From the NCBI GenBank assembly GCA_963715255.1, contig CAVQRN010000002.1, forward strand, positions 310,001-374,000: a stretch of DNA of 64,000 nucleotides. Reading direction: 5' to 3'. The position numbers and the translations under genes were made by a program. Shown here in pieces: positions 8,544 to 17,621 of the stretch. The stretch comes from JAHEEL01 sp963715255. GTDB taxonomy: Bacteria; Actinomycetota; Acidimicrobiia; Spongiisociales; UBA5794. Every line of letters begins with the position of its first letter. The first letter of the stretch is position 1. Under the pieces are notes generated by a model. That model ran no database searches and had not been told where the DNA came from. It was given only the letters and a program-made list of their open reading frames with translations.

Positions 8544-9785
8544 GTGAAACGACTCATCCCGCCCCTCGCCGCCGTCGTCGCTCTGGTGCTCTTCGCCGGA
8601 GCGTGCACATCGACTCCCGCGGCCGCTCCCGCGGCCGCTCCCGCCTCGACGACCGCTCCGCCGATCGCCACGACACCAACGACCGTGTCAACGACGACAT
8701 CGCAGGCTCCCACCACGAGCAGCACCAAGGCGGCCGAAACCGTCACCGTCGACGGAGAGTTGCCGGAGGGCTTGCTCGCCGCCATAGCGACGGTGCTCTC
8801 GTGGCAACGAGACGACCGCAATGAAGCACCTACGCTCCCCGAGGGGCTTGCCGAGCACCTCGCGACTACCCCCCTGAAGACCTCGGACACGGTCTCGGTG
8901 AGCGGTAGCACGGCAACGATCGAAGGCGGGGAGATCGCCGTCGTGGAGATCGACACCGGCGACGTGCTCCTGGCAGCCGATGAGGGTGACGGATGGCAGG
9001 TCGTCGGCGCCGATCCCGCCGCAGGTCCCCCCTGGTATGGCGATGAACCACGAATGGTCATGGTCATCGGGTCCGATGCTCGCCCCGGCGAAAACCAACA
9101 ACGGCTGCGGGCAGACAGCATCCACCTGCTCACGGCGAATCCGTCGGAAGGGAACGGCACCATCGTCGGCTTCCCGAGGGACAGCTGGATCTCGACACCG
9201 TACGGTTCGATGAAGTTCACTTCCCTGATGGCCGGGCGAGGTCCCCAAGTCATGGTCGACAAGGTCGTCAGTACCTGGGATCAGCCGGTCGAGGGCTACG
9301 TCGTCACAGGCTTCAAGGGGTTCGAGGACCTCATGCGAAGCATCGGCAATCTCCCCATCGACCTGCCAAGAGCCATACCAACCCAGGCTTGGTGGGCCGG
9401 ATTCCGAGCCGGAGAACAGACACTGACGCCACAGCGCACGCTGGAGTACTCCCGCACCCGCAAGAATATCGCAGGCGGGGATCTCACACGCTCGGCGAAT
9501 CAGGGTCTCGTGATGCTGGCAGTGCTCCGGGTCCTCCAGATGAACGACATCGTCGATGCTCCCGAGATCGTCAGCGTTCTGCTCGACCATACATGGACGA
9601 GTTTGACGCCGAGCGACCTCATCCAACTCGCCGCCACGGTGCACACGCTGGATCCGGAAGAGATCGAGAACGTCGTCCTCCCCGGCACGCTGGGACGGGC
9701 CGGAGCTGCCTCGGTGGTACGGCTGACACCGGAGGCCGATGAGATTCTGGCCGATCTCGCGGATGATGGGCTGCTTGGGGAGTAG
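8544..9785 (+). CDS. LytR-CpsA-Psr (LCP) family lipoprotein
   Basis: A 413-residue protein. The signal ends in a lipobox (LFAGAC, Cys near residue 20), followed by an Ala/Pro/Thr-rich linker and then the LCP core: VMVIGSDARPGENQQRLRAD with the conserved D/R pair, then IVGFPRDSWI, and later GFRAGEQTLTPQRTLEYSRTRK. LCP proteins transfer glycopolymers from lipid carriers to peptidoglycan outside the membrane, which fits the glycosyltransferase operon converging on it 18 bases downstream. An oddity is the region of about 150 residues between linker and LCP core, which matches nothing I know. The GTG at 8544 is only 8 bases after TACGAT (8530-8535), suggesting a leaderless transcript. Confidence 0.85.
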   Translation: MKRLIPPLAAVVALVLFAGACTSTPAAAPAAAPASTTAPPIATTPTTVSTTTSQAPTTSSTKAAETVTVDGELPEGLLAAIATVLSWQRDDRNEAPTLPEGLAEHLATTPLKTSDTVSVSGSTATIEGGEIAVVEIDTGDVLLAADEGDGWQVVGADPAAGPPWYGDEPRMVMVIGSDARPGENQQRLRADSIHLLTANPSEGNGTIVGFPRDSWISTPYGSMKFTSLMAGRGPQVMVDKVVSTWDQPVEGYVVTGFKGFEDLMRSIGNLPIDLPRAIPTQAWWAGFRAGEQTLTPQRTLEYSRTRKNIAGGDLTRSANQGLVMLAVLRVLQMNDIVDAPEIVSVLLDHTWTSLTPSDLIQLAATVHTLDPEEIENVVLPGTLGRAGAASVVRLTPEADEILADLADDGLLGE

Positions 9786-9803
9786 CCGAGAAGCCTCCGG
9801 CGC

Positions 9804-11297
9804 CTACGAGACCGGCGCCCTCCGACTGGATTCAGCCGATGGTCGCGAACCGGATTGCTGGAGTGCTGGCGAGTCCGTGACCGTCGACCCCACATCACGA
9901 TCGGAGGTCTCAAGCCCCCGGCGCTCCATGGCTCCCCACCGATGGTCGCGGCGCATGGCGGAGACGAGGCCGCGGAGACGCCACCAGGTCGACAACTGTC
10001 GGTACCCGAAGTTCTCGACCAGGGCCACACCCAGCAGTATCAACAGATCGCTGAAGCGACGGTACCTCCGGAATGAGAGTTCCTCGAGTGCGACGGCGGC
10101 GATCGAGAGCGCGGTTCCGAGGAAGATCGCGAGGACGAGGAATCCGATCACGAACACAACGGATGCCCTGCCGAAGAGAACGGCCGCAATGAATGCTGCG
10201 TAGCCCGCCACTTCGACAACGGGGCCGAGCATCTCGAATGCCACGTAATACGGAAGCGCCATGGTCCCGACAACCCCGTACTTCGGATTCCCGATCATCC
10301 GGCGGTGGCGCGTGATGACCTGAACCAACCCGCGCTGCCACCGATCACGCTGCCGGCCCAGCGCCGCAATCTTCTCGGGTGCCTCGGTCCACGCGACGGG
10401 ATCCGGAATGAACTCGATCCGGTACGGGATGCCCTGATCGCGGCAGTGGCGGTGGAGACGAACGATCAACTCCATGTCTTCGCCGACCGTGGTCGCATCG
10501 AACCCGCCGGCATCGGCGACGACGGACCGTCGGAACACTCCGAATGCTCCCGAGATGATCAGCGTCGCGCCCAGGGTGTTCCATCCGACGCGGGCCGCAA
10601 GGAAGGCTCGCAGATACTCGAGAACCTGAAATCGAACCAACATGCTCTTCGGAAGGCGAACATCGTCGATCGAACCGCCGACGACGCTGCAACCGTTGGC
10701 GATGCGAACGATTCCGCCGACCGCGACGGTCGACGCATCTTCCATGAACGGGCGAGCCACCCGTGCGAGCGCATCGGGCTCCAGGATCGTGTCTGCATCC
10801 ATGGCGCAGAAGAGGGCCCTTCGCGAGTAGTTGAGTCCTGCATTCAGGGCGTCGGCCTTTCCGCCGTTCGCCTTGTCGATGACGGTGAGGTTCTCGTGTC
10901 GGACGCCCTGGTAAACCGCGTGCACCGGAGCGGCCGGCAGTTGACTCGTCGGAACACGAGTGACCGGCTCGAGATCGAAGGCCGCGAGAAGCACCGAGAG
11001 GGTGTCGTCGCTCGATCCGTCGTTGACCACGACGATCTCGTAGTCGGCATACCTGAGTGTCAGGAGCGATCGAACCGACGGAACGATCGACGCCGCTTCG
11101 TTGTAGGCGGGGACGACCAGAGAGATCGGCAGACCCCCGCTCGACGCGAGCAGGTCGTCGACCTGGAGCGATTCAAGCCGGCCCATATACCGTCTCAGAC
11201 TCCGAAAGGCGGTGAGGCTCAACACGAGGTACGTGCCGTTGAGCAGAGCGAAGTAGGTGAGGATCAGGACTTCGAAGGCGTTGAGGAGCCCGCTCAT
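9804..11297 (-). CDS. Processive GT2 glycosyltransferase, membrane-bound
   Basis: A 497-residue enzyme with one N-terminal helix, a cytoplasmic GT2 domain and a cluster of helices after residue 330. The catalytic signatures are complete: PAYNEAASI, VVNDGSSDDT, the DADT metal site, GED and QRDRWQRG (the QxxRW motif of processive synthases such as cellulose and hyaluronan synthase). It therefore probably polymerises and exports a polysaccharide. Its start overlaps the stop of the HEAT-repeat gene by 4 bases (ATGA), and the three-gene operon begins with a response regulator, so synthesis is likely signal-controlled. There is no PilZ domain, so c-di-GMP control is not indicated. The polar C-tail of about 45 residues is unrecognised. 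Confidence 0.88.
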   Translation of the reverse strand: MSGLLNAFEVLILTYFALLNGTYLVLSLTAFRSLRRYMGRLESLQVDDLLASSGGLPISLVVPAYNEAASIVPSVRSLLTLRYADYEIVVVNDGSSDDTLSVLLAAFDLEPVTRVPTSQLPAAPVHAVYQGVRHENLTVIDKANGGKADALNAGLNYSRRALFCAMDADTILEPDALARVARPFMEDASTVAVGGIVRIANGCSVVGGSIDDVRLPKSMLVRFQVLEYLRAFLAARVGWNTLGATLIISGAFGVFRRSVVADAGGFDATTVGEDMELIVRLHRHCRDQGIPYRIEFIPDPVAWTEAPEKIAALGRQRDRWQRGLVQVITRHRRMIGNPKYGVVGTMALPYYVAFEMLGPVVEVAGYAAFIAAVLFGRASVVFVIGFLVLAIFLGTALSIAAVALEELSFRRYRRFSDLLILLGVALVENFGYRQLSTWWRLRGLVSAMRRDHRWGAMERRGLETSDRDVGSTVTDSPALQQSGSRPSAESSRRAPVS

Positions 11298-12316
11298 GCC
11301 GCACCGCCGTACAGGGTTTCGATCGCCGCATCGGCCGCCAGGCCGCCCTCCCCGACCATCGATGCGAGCTCATCCGTCGCATGAAGATCGGCGAGTGCAT
11401 GGGCCGATCGGATGGCGACCCAGGGTGACCCACCATGATCCAGTGCCGCGATCATCCTGGCATCCGACGCGCCGCCCAGCTTGCCAAGAACCGTGATCGC
11501 GGCGGCGCGGACAAAGAATCGCTCATCGGCAAGGAACGGCCGGACCGCAGCAGCGTGCTCGCTTCGACCGACCACGGCAAGCAGACGGAGGCAGGCGGCA
11601 ATGAGATCCGGGTCGTCGTCGGTGAGTTGCGCGGCCGCGATGTCAGCGGCTTCCGCGTCCCGCAGCAGCTCGAGCGCGCGAATCACCGCTGTCCGATCTC
11701 TCGCCGGGTTCCGGACATCCGCCGAAAAGGCCCGCATATGGGGGGCGGCGTCCATGCCAACATTTGCCAGCATCGACGAGGTAAGCGCGTGGCTCCACGA
11801 GGCGTAGCGGTGCAGTCGGGCGAGGACCTCGGCGATCCATCTCGCTCTGTTCGGCTGGCAGAGCGCCCGAGCCGCAACCAGCGACACCAGCTGCGAAGGA
11901 TCGTCGAGGCGGGCGGCGATGGCCGGCTCGTATTCGTCGCCGCCGAGACAGCTCACCATCTGCAGGGTTCTCGCTCGGGTCTCGGCGCTATGCGCTTCGA
12001 GATCCGGGGTGATCTCGTCGAGCAGCGGGCCTGCGAAGTCGCGGAGTCGGTCACGGTCGACACCGCGAAGTCGGCGTGAAAGATTCCAGGCGGTCACAAT
12101 CACATCGCGGCGCTCACCCTGGTCGATCTGCCGACGTAGGTCCTCGAGGTCCGATCCGTCGGAGATCAACGTGATGAGCCTTGGATACCAGGTGCTCCTG
12201 CGCGTTTCGAGACGTTTGTCGCGTCGTCCATTGACGACGCGCAGGAGGATCACCAGACTAACGAAGACGATATTGAGGACCGCGAGCGCAACGATCACGA
12301 TCAACAGGACACTCAT
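11294..12316 (-). CDS. Membrane-anchored HEAT-repeat protein
   Basis: 340 residues: an N-terminal transmembrane helix (LLIVIVALAVLNIVFVSLVILL) followed by a basic stretch, then helical repeats with the A/L/D pattern of HEAT or Armadillo proteins, clearest after residue 110 (ARTLQMVSCLGG, LVSLVAARALCQ, ACLRLLAVVGRS, VRAAAITVLGKLGG, VAIRSAHALADL). These folds are protein-binding scaffolds without catalytic residues. Between a response regulator and a glycosyltransferase, and coupled to both by 4-base overlaps, it most likely links the signal to the synthase at the membrane. That role is inference. Confidence 0.75.
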   Translation of the reverse strand: MSVLLIVIVALAVLNIVFVSLVILLRVVNGRRDKRLETRRSTWYPRLITLISDGSDLEDLRRQIDQGERRDVIVTAWNLSRRLRGVDRDRLRDFAGPLLDEITPDLEAHSAETRARTLQMVSCLGGDEYEPAIAARLDDPSQLVSLVAARALCQPNRARWIAEVLARLHRYASWSHALTSSMLANVGMDAAPHMRAFSADVRNPARDRTAVIRALELLRDAEAADIAAAQLTDDDPDLIAACLRLLAVVGRSEHAAAVRPFLADERFFVRAAAITVLGKLGGASDARMIAALDHGGSPWVAIRSAHALADLHATDELASMVGEGGLAADAAIETLYGGAA

Positions 12317-13380
12317 GATGCGGTCGTATGTCGACGGACACGAACGGCGAGTTCGGCGGGAGAGAACGGCTTGATGATGTAGTCGCTCGCCCCTAGCGCG
12401 AATCCACGAACCACATCTTCCTCGCGCCCTCTTCCGGTGAGGAGAATGACCGGAGTCTTGGCCGTCCTACTCGACTCGCGCAGCCGACCGAGCACCTCGA
12501 AACCATTCATCCTCGGCATCATCACGTCGAGGATCGCGAGATCCGGAGGAGACGCGAGCGCATCGGCAAGGGCACTCTCGCCGTCCCTGTGCTCTCGAAT
12601 TTCGTAGCCGTCACGCTGCAGTCGATCCCGGATGAGCGCTGCCACCAGTTCGTCGTCCTCTGCCACCAATACGGTCGCTCGTCCGTCGCGATCGGCAGAT
12701 GGAGGATCGCCGGCGGCCTGGTCTGGTACCGCGGCACGCGCCTCTTCGGCACCGAGCACCTGATCGATAAATGAGGCGAACGAATGCGCGTCGAAGGGCT
12801 TTTCGACGCAGGCGAAGGCGCCGGCTCGCATGACTTCGTCGCGAAGTTCGTCGCTACCGGAGCCTGAGAGGACGACAACCGGGATTCCTGCCGTCGATGG
12901 ATCGGCCTTGAGGACCTCGAGCAGCTCACGGCCATTCCCATCGGGAAGAAGGAAGTCGAGCACGACCAGATCGATAGTCCCGTCGATCACCGTTCTCGCG
13001 ACGCCAATCGACGCTGCCTCGAGGAACTCGCGCCCGGGTCGCGACAGCGTCCTGGTGACGATCATGCGAATCAGCGAGTCATCGTCGACCACAACGATCC
13101 GCCGCACGGCACCATTTGCGCCGACGACGTTGTCGAGGCTGGCAACGAGTGCTTCAGCCGCCTGAACCAGATCCGCAGCAGATGCATGCAGCACGACGTT
13201 CGCGAGCGTCGTGATCTCCGGGTGGCCGAAACTGGTTCCCGATCCCTTCAACTGATGACTGATTGCGCGAACGAATTCGATCGCAGCGGGATCGCCTCGT
13301 CCCACCGACGGGATGCAATCGCGAAGCTTCTCGAGGTGTGGCAGTACGCCCACTCGATAGGCTTCTGTGAGATCCTCCAT
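12313..13380 (-). CDS. Hpt-REC-REC response regulator
   Basis: 355 residues without a DNA-binding or enzymatic output domain. Order: an Hpt domain with ISHQLKGSGTSFG (phospho-accepting His near 42), a first receiver with DDD acidic triad and VVLDFLLPDG (Asp near 142), and a second receiver with AEDDE and AILDVMMPRMNG (Asp near 285) and the conserved Lys in YIIKPFSP. It can therefore relay phosphate internally and must act by protein contact. The start at 13380 has GAGGGA 5 bases upstream; the frame runs 22 codons further without support. Last bases overlap the HEAT gene (ATGA). No histidine kinase is encoded in the window. Confidence 0.88.
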   Translation of the reverse strand: MEDLTEAYRVGVLPHLEKLRDCIPSVGRGDPAAIEFVRAISHQLKGSGTSFGHPEITTLANVVLHASAADLVQAAEALVASLDNVVGANGAVRRIVVVDDDSLIRMIVTRTLSRPGREFLEAASIGVARTVIDGTIDLVVLDFLLPDGNGRELLEVLKADPSTAGIPVVVLSGSGSDELRDEVMRAGAFACVEKPFDAHSFASFIDQVLGAEEARAAVPDQAAGDPPSADRDGRATVLVAEDDELVAALIRDRLQRDGYEIREHRDGESALADALASPPDLAILDVMMPRMNGFEVLGRLRESSRTAKTPVILLTGRGREEDVVRGFALGASDYIIKPFSPAELAVRVRRHTTAS

Positions 13381-13625
13381 CTCGGTCCCTCGTGCCCTCT
13401 CGGTATCATTCGTCGCGAACCGGCCCGTGCCTCGACCCCCCGGCATGCGTTCGGTCGGGATACGCGCCCACCACCCCGTTTCCTATTCATCGGCACGGAT
13501 ATCCGGGTGCTTCACAAGTATCCAAGGCGGCTGATCGGGTGCCGGCGACCGGCACCCGACATCTCGGGGCATCACCTTCGATCGGCTCTCCGACCCGTCG
13601 CTGAACGACGCGCCCGACGTTCGGC

Positions 13626-14022
13626 TCAACCGTCGCCTTCCAAGAGCAGCATCGGGGCGAACTCGGCTCGGCTCGATGCTCGGACCGTGATCGCACCGAG
13701 CCCGAGCAGTGAGACCCGCCGTTCGACGACGACCTCGACGACGCGTGGGCGCCACGTGCGATCGACCGGACACAAGCAGCTGGTCAACACGGCACCGTTC
13801 GCTCCTGCAAGGCGCCGGGCTTCCGCGACAGGAGTACCCGTTGCACCAAAAGACCGAAAGGTCACTGGAGCAGCGGCAAGTGCGGCCGCATCTGCCGCGG
13901 CAGCTGTCTGGAGCCGCGCTCGAGAACGCTATTCCGGCGTCCGCGATGCCGAGTCCCAGCACGAGCACGAGACCGGCGACGGCGAGGAGCAGCACGGCTG
14001 CAGATCCGCCTTCGCGTATCAC
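13626..14022 (-). CDS. Rv3654c-like Tad-associated helix-anchored pseudopilin-like protein (frameshifted)
   Basis: A short TadE/TadG-neighbour protein of the type next to TadE in mycobacteria. It starts MIREGGSAAVLLLAVAGLVL (an N-terminal pilin-like helix). Near 13916 the reading frame changes, and the rest (QTAAAADAAALAAAPVTFRSFGATG, then a beta-rich tail ending LLLEGDG) continues in the next frame. Restoring two bases at GCGCGG would give about 132 residues with the usual ARLQTAADAAALAAA-type motif. Thus either a real inactivation or, more likely, a consensus indel. GTG start overlaps the TadE stop by 4 bases. Confidence 0.75.
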
Positions 14023-14378
14023 CGTTCTACTCGCATGACGGCTTTCGCGGTGATCTCGACGCGGACCCCACCGAAGAGCGGGGCAGCCACGCGATACGGC
14101 AGCGTCACTCGAACCTCGGCGAGGCGCCCAACCACGTCGGGCCTGCGTACCGACACCTGCGCGTGCGACCCGGCCTCACCGAGCGAAGCCCTCGCCGCAC
14201 GCACCGCGTCGGAGGGATCCGGCGATGCCGCGGCCTCGCGAGCCCCTTCACGCGCTGCATTGACCACCTCCATCTGGTTCCGGGCCACGAGCGCGACCTC
14301 GACGACACCGAGAACGAGGGCCAGTACGAGCGGCACGACGAGCGCAAACTCGACCACGGCACTACCTCGCTGGGTCAC
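14019..14378 (-). CDS. TadE-like pilus assembly protein
   Basis: 119 residues. The N-terminus RGSAVVEFALVVPLVLALVL is the TadE signature: Gly then a hydrophobic helix with Glu at +5 of the mature protein, processed by a prepilin peptidase. The rest is a short periplasmic/extracytoplasmic beta domain. TadE-type minor pilins help assemble Flp pili. It lies between the major pilin candidate and the Rv3654c-like gene, coupled to both by ATGA/GTGA overlaps. Confidence 0.85.
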   Translation of the reverse strand: MTQRGSAVVEFALVVPLVLALVLGVVEVALVARNQMEVVNAAREGAREAAASPDPSDAVRAARASLGEAGSHAQVSVRRPDVVGRLAEVRVTLPYRVAAPLFGGVRVEITAKAVMRVER

Positions 14379-14560
14379 CCGAGCGGTGCCCCATTCGCCA
14401 CAGACGTGACCTTCTTGAGCACGGTTGAGAAGAAGGAGGGCAGCAAGTCGGTCGAGGTCGCCCAGATGATCAGAGCCAGAGCGATCGCCGCTGCAGCAAC
14501 GATGACCAGGGCGTACTCGGCGGTCGCTTGCCCGCGCTCGTCAATGAAGATTGCTCGCAT
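14375..14560 (-). CDS. DUF4244-type Flp pilin
   Basis: A 61-residue protein: short leader MRAIFIDER, then GQATAEYALVIVAAAAIALA with the conserved G/E of type IV pilins, one helix, and a short tail. DUF4244 proteins occupy the Flp pilin position in actinobacterial Tad loci. AAAGGA lies 7 bases before the ATG. It is the first gene after a 97-base gap downstream of the TadC-like gene, where expression could be adjusted. Confidence 0.8.
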   Translation of the reverse strand: MRAIFIDERGQATAEYALVIVAAAAIALALIIWATSTDLLPSFFSTVLKKVTSVANGAPLG

Positions 14561-14657
14561 GGAGAATCCTTTCGTTCACCGGCGTCCGGCCGGGGCGGTG
14601 GGAAGCTGGAAGTGAGTTGAGTGCTGCCTGGTCGTCGAGATGAGTGACGTGCGTCCC

Positions 14658-15248
14658 TCAGTGCACGCCTAGACCGAGACGTTCGAGGCTGCCGAGCACC
14701 GCCGGGCCGATCGTGAGGATCAGGAACCCCGGCAGGATCAGCAGTGCCAGCGGGAAGAGCAGCTTGACCGGAAGGCGCCTCGCCGCCATGAGTTGCCGGG
14801 ATCGCTCCTCATTGCGGAGTGTTGTTGCGTACCCGGAGACCGCTGGCTGCAACGGAGCGCCGGTGGACAGCGCCCGGTGAGCCACGACCAGGAGGCCCCG
14901 GCCATCAACGGTGCCGGAGCCCATCCCTCCCCCGACACGAATGGCCCGGCGAAGACGGGCAGACGCCTCACCGGGGACCGAGGTCGCCGCCGCGTCCGCT
15001 GCCGTCGAGAAGGTCAGCCCGGCGCTGAGTCCGAGTGCGGTGAGTTCTGCGAGGACTGCCTCGTCATCGCTGCGGCTCGACGATCGAGGCCGGTGCCGGG
15101 CTACAACCCAGACGGCCAGTCCAAGGGCAATCCCGATTCCGAGGATCGGGGTCAGGACGAAGGCCCCGAGCGCGCACGCAGCCACGATCGCTCGCCGATT
15201 CCCTCGCAGAATGGCCGCCACAAGACCGAGCGCGGTCAGGGCCATCAT
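14658..15248 (-). CDS. TadC-like type II/IV secretion F-domain membrane protein
   Basis: 196 residues with N-terminal helices, then the T2SSF domain (LTALGLSAGLTFSTAADAAA, with the later RRLPVKLLFPLALLILPGFLIL helix pair). It forms the inner-membrane platform with the TadB-like protein on which the TadA ATPase acts. The start overlaps the TadB stop (ATGA). Confidence 0.82.
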   Translation of the reverse strand: MMALTALGLVAAILRGNRRAIVAACALGAFVLTPILGIGIALGLAVWVVARHRPRSSSRSDDEAVLAELTALGLSAGLTFSTAADAAATSVPGEASARLRRAIRVGGGMGSGTVDGRGLLVVAHRALSTGAPLQPAVSGYATTLRNEERSRQLMAARRLPVKLLFPLALLILPGFLILTIGPAVLGSLERLGLGVH

Positions 15249-15922
15249 CGTTCTGCCCGCCGCACGATCGCCGCAACCGCGATCAAGCCGAGCATCTCGA
15301 GCCCGAGGCCGACACCCAATACCAACCAGCCAAGACCACCGTGCGCTACGAGCCCGACACTCCGACCGATAGCCACCAGCAGCACCGTGAAGGCGAGTGG
15401 CGCGACCCCGACGATCAGTGCCGAGAGCCGAGCCTGTGCGGTTGCCGCCCTCCGCTCCCGGGCCAGTTCGGCCGTGGCCGCAGCCCTCTCGGCGAGCCCG
15501 TCGAAGGTGTCGGCGACGCGGGCCCCGGACCAGTCGCTCAAGCGGAAGGCCGCAGCGGCAAGTCGCCCATTCTCGGGCAATTGCAGTTCGACGGCCTTGG
15601 CGATCTCGGTCATCTGCATCCCGGCAGCGGCAAACCGCACCGGGCGATCGAGTTCGATCTGAGGCACACGGTGTGCCGCTTCCGCGAGCGCACTTCTCAG
15701 CGAGGCACCCGAGCGCAACTCCGCGGCCATCGCATGGAAGAGTGTCGCTTCATCGTCGGGCGTGACACTCGTCGCTCGTCGCCGGAGGGTCGCGACGACA
15801 CCCCAAACTGAAGCGCCGACGAGCACGAGCCTGGGTTCAATCGCTGCTACGGCGGCGATCGCGATCATCACAGGAGGAACACCCACAGCGAGAGCACCGG
15901 CAAGGAGCACGGCCATCAACAC
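15245..15922 (-). CDS. TadB-like type II/IV secretion F-domain membrane protein
   Basis: 225 residues. Two N-terminal helices, then the cytoplasmic T2SSF domain (ELRSGASLRSALAEAA; LPENGRLAAAAFRLSDWSGA) and two C-terminal helices. It is shorter than proteobacterial TadB, as usual in actinobacteria. The gene begins 7 bases inside the end of the ATPase gene, so the two are translationally coupled. Confidence 0.82.
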   Translation of the reverse strand: MLMAVLLAGALAVGVPPVMIAIAAVAAIEPRLVLVGASVWGVVATLRRRATSVTPDDEATLFHAMAAELRSGASLRSALAEAAHRVPQIELDRPVRFAAAGMQMTEIAKAVELQLPENGRLAAAAFRLSDWSGARVADTFDGLAERAAATAELARERRAATAQARLSALIVGVAPLAFTVLLVAIGRSVGLVAHGGLGWLVLGVGLGLEMLGLIAVAAIVRRAER

Positions 15923-16977
15923 CGGTACACCTCCTGGACTCCATCAGAACCAACGTCGGATATCGACGTGACGAGCCGACTCCCCCGACGTCGAGTGACG
16001 AACACGATGCGATCAATGGCGGAACGGATCTGCGCCCGGAGTGTGTCAACCGAGACGCCGACGTCGGCGGTCGCCGCAAGGCTCTCGAGTCGCCACAGCG
16101 CCTCTTCTGGCCGATTCGCGTGGATCGTCGACATCGATCCATCGTGTCCGGTGCTCATCGCCTGGATCATGTCGAGGGCCTCCGGCCCTCGAACTTCACC
16201 GACGACGATGCGATCGGGTCGGAGACGGAGGGCATGCCGGAGCAGACTTCGCATGGTGATCTCACCTGCGCCTTCGGCATTTGGCGGCCGGGCTTCGAGC
16301 CGCACGACGTGGCCGCCGAGACGGAGTTCCGCGGCATCCTCGACCGTGACCGTGCGTTCCGACCGGTCGATCTCTTTGGACAGGACATTGAGCAACGTCG
16401 TCTTCCCCGCTCCGGTGCCGCCGGCAACCAGCAGGTTCAGCCGATCCGACACAGAAGTCCGGAGCAGATCGGCTCCATCCGCCGTGATGCCGCCCACGTG
16501 AACAAGGGCATCAAGATCGGTCACTGCCTCGGAGAAGCGGCGGACTGCGACAATCGGACCGGCGACCGACGCAGGCGGAATCACAGCGTGGAGCCGCGAG
16601 CCGTCCTGCAGTCGCGCATCAACCGCAGGACTCGCCCGGTCGATCCGGAGGCCAAGTGGAGCGATCACCCGCTCCACTGCTGCGATCACGGCGCGGTCGT
16701 CGGCAAAGGTGATCTCGGTGCGTTCGAGGGCGCCGCGCCGTTCGATCCAGACATCGGACGGGCCGTTGACAAGCACGTCGGTCACCTCCGGATCGCGGAG
16801 CAGGCGCTCGATCGGCCCTAGACCTACGAGAGCATCCACCGCGTCGACGATGGCTTCGGGACCAGCGAGCGGCGCGACCTCCGGTGCGATCAGGGCGGCT
16901 GCGGCGGTGAGGGGTCCGCGCTCGAGTGGAACATCGGACTCGAGGAGGCGTCGCACGATCCGATCGGTCACACCCAT
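15916..16977 (-). CDS. TadA/CpaF secretion ATPase
   Basis: A 353-residue hexameric P-loop ATPase that powers Flp pilus assembly at the cytoplasmic face. Walker A is GGTGAGKTTLLN; the Asp box, Walker B region (RIVVGEVRGPEALDM) and His box (GHDGSMSTIHANRPEEAL) are all intact. The N-terminal domain carries PEVTDVLVNGPSDVWIE. The start at 16977 has GGGAG 5 bases upstream and overlaps the preceding gene by 10 bases; a start 12 codons earlier lacks a ribosome site. Confidence 0.93.
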   Translation of the reverse strand: MGVTDRIVRRLLESDVPLERGPLTAAAALIAPEVAPLAGPEAIVDAVDALVGLGPIERLLRDPEVTDVLVNGPSDVWIERRGALERTEITFADDRAVIAAVERVIAPLGLRIDRASPAVDARLQDGSRLHAVIPPASVAGPIVAVRRFSEAVTDLDALVHVGGITADGADLLRTSVSDRLNLLVAGGTGAGKTTLLNVLSKEIDRSERTVTVEDAAELRLGGHVVRLEARPPNAEGAGEITMRSLLRHALRLRPDRIVVGEVRGPEALDMIQAMSTGHDGSMSTIHANRPEEALWRLESLAATADVGVSVDTLRAQIRSAIDRIVFVTRRRGSRLVTSISDVGSDGVQEVYRC

Positions 16978-17525
16978 GACTGCTCCCAGACTCGTCGCCA
17001 CGCTCGGATCCACCGATCACCCGGATGTGGAAGCCGACCCGTGAGCAGCGCCGCGATCGTTCCGGACCCCGGCCGAGGAAGCACCACCCCGCCTTCCGGG
17101 ACTCGAACCCGCCACCCGGCGCGTTGATAGACGGCCGGGCCTGCGTATCGCTCCAGCATCGAACCCGGGATCAGAGGAAGTACGGGGATGGCACCATCAC
17201 CGCCGATGTGATCGGCCGGGAGCCGAAACACTACGGCCGGCCAACCGGCGACGAGAGCACGGAGCACCTGTTCGGCATCCTCTGGATCGACGCCTCCATT
17301 GCGCACTACCGCGATGCCACGTCGCTGCGGAGACAGATCGATCTTCGTGGGACCATCCGCCACGAGGCCCGCCAGGGTCAGCTCACCGGGATACCTCGGC
17401 CCACGTACATCGAGGTCCACGATGAGTGCTGTCCCGGCTGAAGCGCCGAGCGCAAGCGGCGCGACAGCGCCGAGCACCTCGTCCTCCGGCGACCATACGG
17501 CGAGCGCCGGCATCTCCAACTCCAT
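16968..17525 (-). CDS. TadZ/Ssd-like protein lacking a P-loop
   Basis: 185 residues in the position of TadZ/CpaE (Ssd, Rv3660c in M. tuberculosis). The central ALIVDLDVRGP strand resembles the Walker B region of ParA/MinD-like proteins, but no GKxGxGK[ST] Walker A is present: the N-terminus reads LGASAGTALIVD. It is also much shorter than Ssd, so it is probably a pseudo-ATPase that places the pilus machine. The start at 17525 has GGAAG 6 bases upstream; an ATG four codons later is possible. Confidence 0.6.
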   Translation of the reverse strand: MELEMPALAVWSPEDEVLGAVAPLALGASAGTALIVDLDVRGPRYPGELTLAGLVADGPTKIDLSPQRRGIAVVRNGGVDPEDAEQVLRALVAGWPAVVFRLPADHIGGDGAIPVLPLIPGSMLERYAGPAVYQRAGWRVRVPEGGVVLPRPGSGTIAALLTGRLPHPGDRWIRAWRRVWEQSWV

Positions 17526-17621
17526 GGGTGAGCTTCCGGCACCGTATGCCAGACCAGCGTCCAGTTCAAGACCTTCGATTCATGGTCATCTCTGCGTCCG
17601 GCGGTGCCGATACAATCGATC

